DNA of 7,019 bases from an uncultured Eubacteriales bacterium. GTDB taxonomy: Bacteria > Bacillota > Clostridia > Oscillospirales > Oscillospiraceae. The stretch covers positions 1 to 7,019 of the forward strand of contig CAUGSS010000064.1 of the NCBI GenBank assembly GCA_959602365.1, in the 5' to 3' direction. The notes beneath the pieces are model-generated. The model was not told the origin of the DNA. It saw only the letters and a program-made list of their open reading frames with translations, and made no database searches. Made by a program: the position numbers and the translations under genes. Shown here piece by piece: positions 6,082 to 7,019 of this stretch. Position 1 is the first letter of the stretch. Every line of letters starts with the position of its first letter.

Positions 6082-6997
6082 ATTTCAATCCACGCTCCCC
6101 GGGAGGGGAGCGACCAGGGCGCGGATTGTTTACAGTTACAGCATTCGGATTTCAATCCACGCTCCCCGGGAGGGGAGCGACCAAACTGCCGGTTTGCATC
6201 CTCGCCCATGGTGCCATTTCAATCCACGCTCCCCGGGAGGGGAGCGACCCTGCACCTGCGGGATCGCCACCCCATCGGCAGCGATTTCAATCCACGCTCC
6301 CCGGGAGGGGAGCGACCCCGGACTTCTTCCCCATACCGGACACCATGCCAAGATTTCAATCCACGCTCCCCGGGAGGGGAGCGACAGATGGTTTGACGGT
6401 CACGCAAACCGGCTGGATGCGATTTCAATCCACGCTCCCCGGGAGGGGAGCGACAATCATACGATCAACAACGGGGAATTCTGTCTGGCATTTCAATCCA
6501 CGCTCCCCGGGAGGGGAGCGACGTTTCGCTCAATGGACGTGATACCGCGGACAGTTATTTCAATCCACGCTCCCCGGGAGGGGAGCGACGAGGTTGCTTC
6601 CCTCGGGGCAGATGCTGTCGTTGAATTTCAATCCACGCTCCCCGGGAGGGGAGCGACGCCGCCGCTCTCGCCTGACTAACATTTCCAGTCTCCAATTTCA
6701 ATCCACGCTCCCCGGGAGGGGAGCGACCAATGCGCTCGCCCAGGTCACTGGATTGTCCGTCATTTCAATCCACGCTCCCCGGGAGGGGAGCGACAGAAGG
6801 TGCGGGTGGTTACCATGGATGACGCGCTCATTTCAATCCACGCTCCCCGGGAGGGGAGCGACCCTGGCCATCTCCATGGCGTGGAGCCAGGCGACCATTT
6901 CAATCCACGCTCCCCGGGAGGGGAGCGACTCGCGCCATGGTACGGACATACATCCGAACAGCGAATTTCAATCCACGCTCCCCGTGAGGGGAGCGAC

Positions 6998-7019
6998 TCC
7001 AGATCCCTCCTATTACAAT
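6998..7019. other. Partial spacer or start of the leader
   Basis: The 22 nt after the last visible repeat are cut by the window edge. They are shorter than a spacer (33-37 nt), so no following repeat can be seen. They could be the first part of another spacer, or the repeat-proximal end of the leader. They are somewhat A/T-rich (9 of 22 G or C), which fits either. Confidence 0.5.

Larger units (their letters stand above)
4661..7019 (-). CRISPR. Type I-C CRISPR array, 35 repeats and 34 complete spacers
   Basis: A 33-bp repeat recurs 35 times from 4661 to 6997, separated by 34 different spacers of 33-37 bp. Read on the + strand each repeat begins ATTTCAATCCACG and ends GGGGAGCGAC. On the minus strand it begins GTCGCTCCCC and ends GTGGATTGAAAT. 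That is the type I-C (Dvulg) form, with a 7-bp stem (GCTCCCC/GGGGAGC) around a 4-base loop. In that family Cas5 cuts the precursor to leave an 11-nt 5' tag ending in GAAAT or GAAAC, so transcription is right to left. The left-end repeat is degenerate, which agrees. No two spacers are alike. No cas gene or confirmed leader lies in the window. In typical I-C loci cas3-cas5-cas8c-cas7-cas4-cas1-cas2 precede the leader, so they are expected beyond the right edge. Repeats carry either GTGA or GGGA in the loop, in blocks. Confidence 0.97.

Noticed and set aside
4730..6679. Many open frames across 4730-6679 on both strands, with repeating peptides such as ISIHAPREGSD, FQSTLPVRGAT and SLPSRGAWIEI
   Set aside because: These are translations of the CRISPR repeat in different frames. 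They are a well-known source of false hypothetical proteins and have no start signals.
4661..7019. A type II or type III array, or one transcribed left to right
   Set aside because: The repeat length, the GTCGC start, the 7-bp stem and the GTGGATTGAAAT end are type I-C in minus-strand orientation, and the degenerate repeat sits at the left end.

Overview
The window looks like chromosomal DNA from a high-GC Firmicute, most likely a gut Clostridia lineage such as Oscillospiraceae. This is an inference. It rests on strong G/C third-position bias in the genes, perfect AGGAGG-type ribosome binding sites, a TTG start, LmrCD/BmrCD-type ABC exporters, a Firmicute-like type I-C CRISPR repeat, and TGTCATCCTGA...AAGGATCTT palindromic intergenic repeats. 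No taxonomic marker gene is present.

Layout: 1-477 is non-coding and repeat-rich. It holds a palindrome-bounded intergenic element (19-255) with a degenerate tandem repeat of about 24 bp inside it, then a strong intrinsic-terminator hairpin (293-341). 478-3992 is a two-gene operon on the minus strand encoding the two half-transporters of a heterodimeric ABC exporter. The upstream gene (2265-3992) starts at TTG 3992, not at the far-upstream ATG that the open frame allows. It overlaps the downstream gene (478-2268) by 4 nt. The two ATPase domains are asymmetric: the upstream subunit has Asp and Gln where the catalytic Glu and switch His should be, and the downstream subunit has a non-canonical LSQGQ signature. 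Together they should form one working and one degenerate ATP site, as in LmrCD, BmrCD and TM287/288.

3993-4660 is intergenic. Its first part holds the ribosome binding site and probable promoter of the ABC operon. Its second part (about 4190-4660) is less GC-rich and may hold the remains of a lost gene. It contains one doubtful 75-codon minus-strand frame and a terminator-like hairpin facing the CRISPR array.

4661-7019 is a CRISPR array with a type I-C repeat: 35 repeats of 33 bp, 34 complete spacers of 33-37 bp, and 22 nt of sequence after the last visible repeat. The repeat sequence and the degenerate repeat at the left end both show that the array is transcribed right to left (minus strand). 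The leader, and probably the cas genes, would therefore lie beyond the right edge. No cas gene is in the window, so the array's function depends on genes not seen here. The most unusual thing in the array is a mosaic of two repeat alleles arranged in alternating blocks.

I see no clear evidence of an undescribed system. The best leads are the repeat-allele mosaic, a spacer that is itself a perfect hairpin, and the possible terminator or gene remnant at the trailer end of the array.
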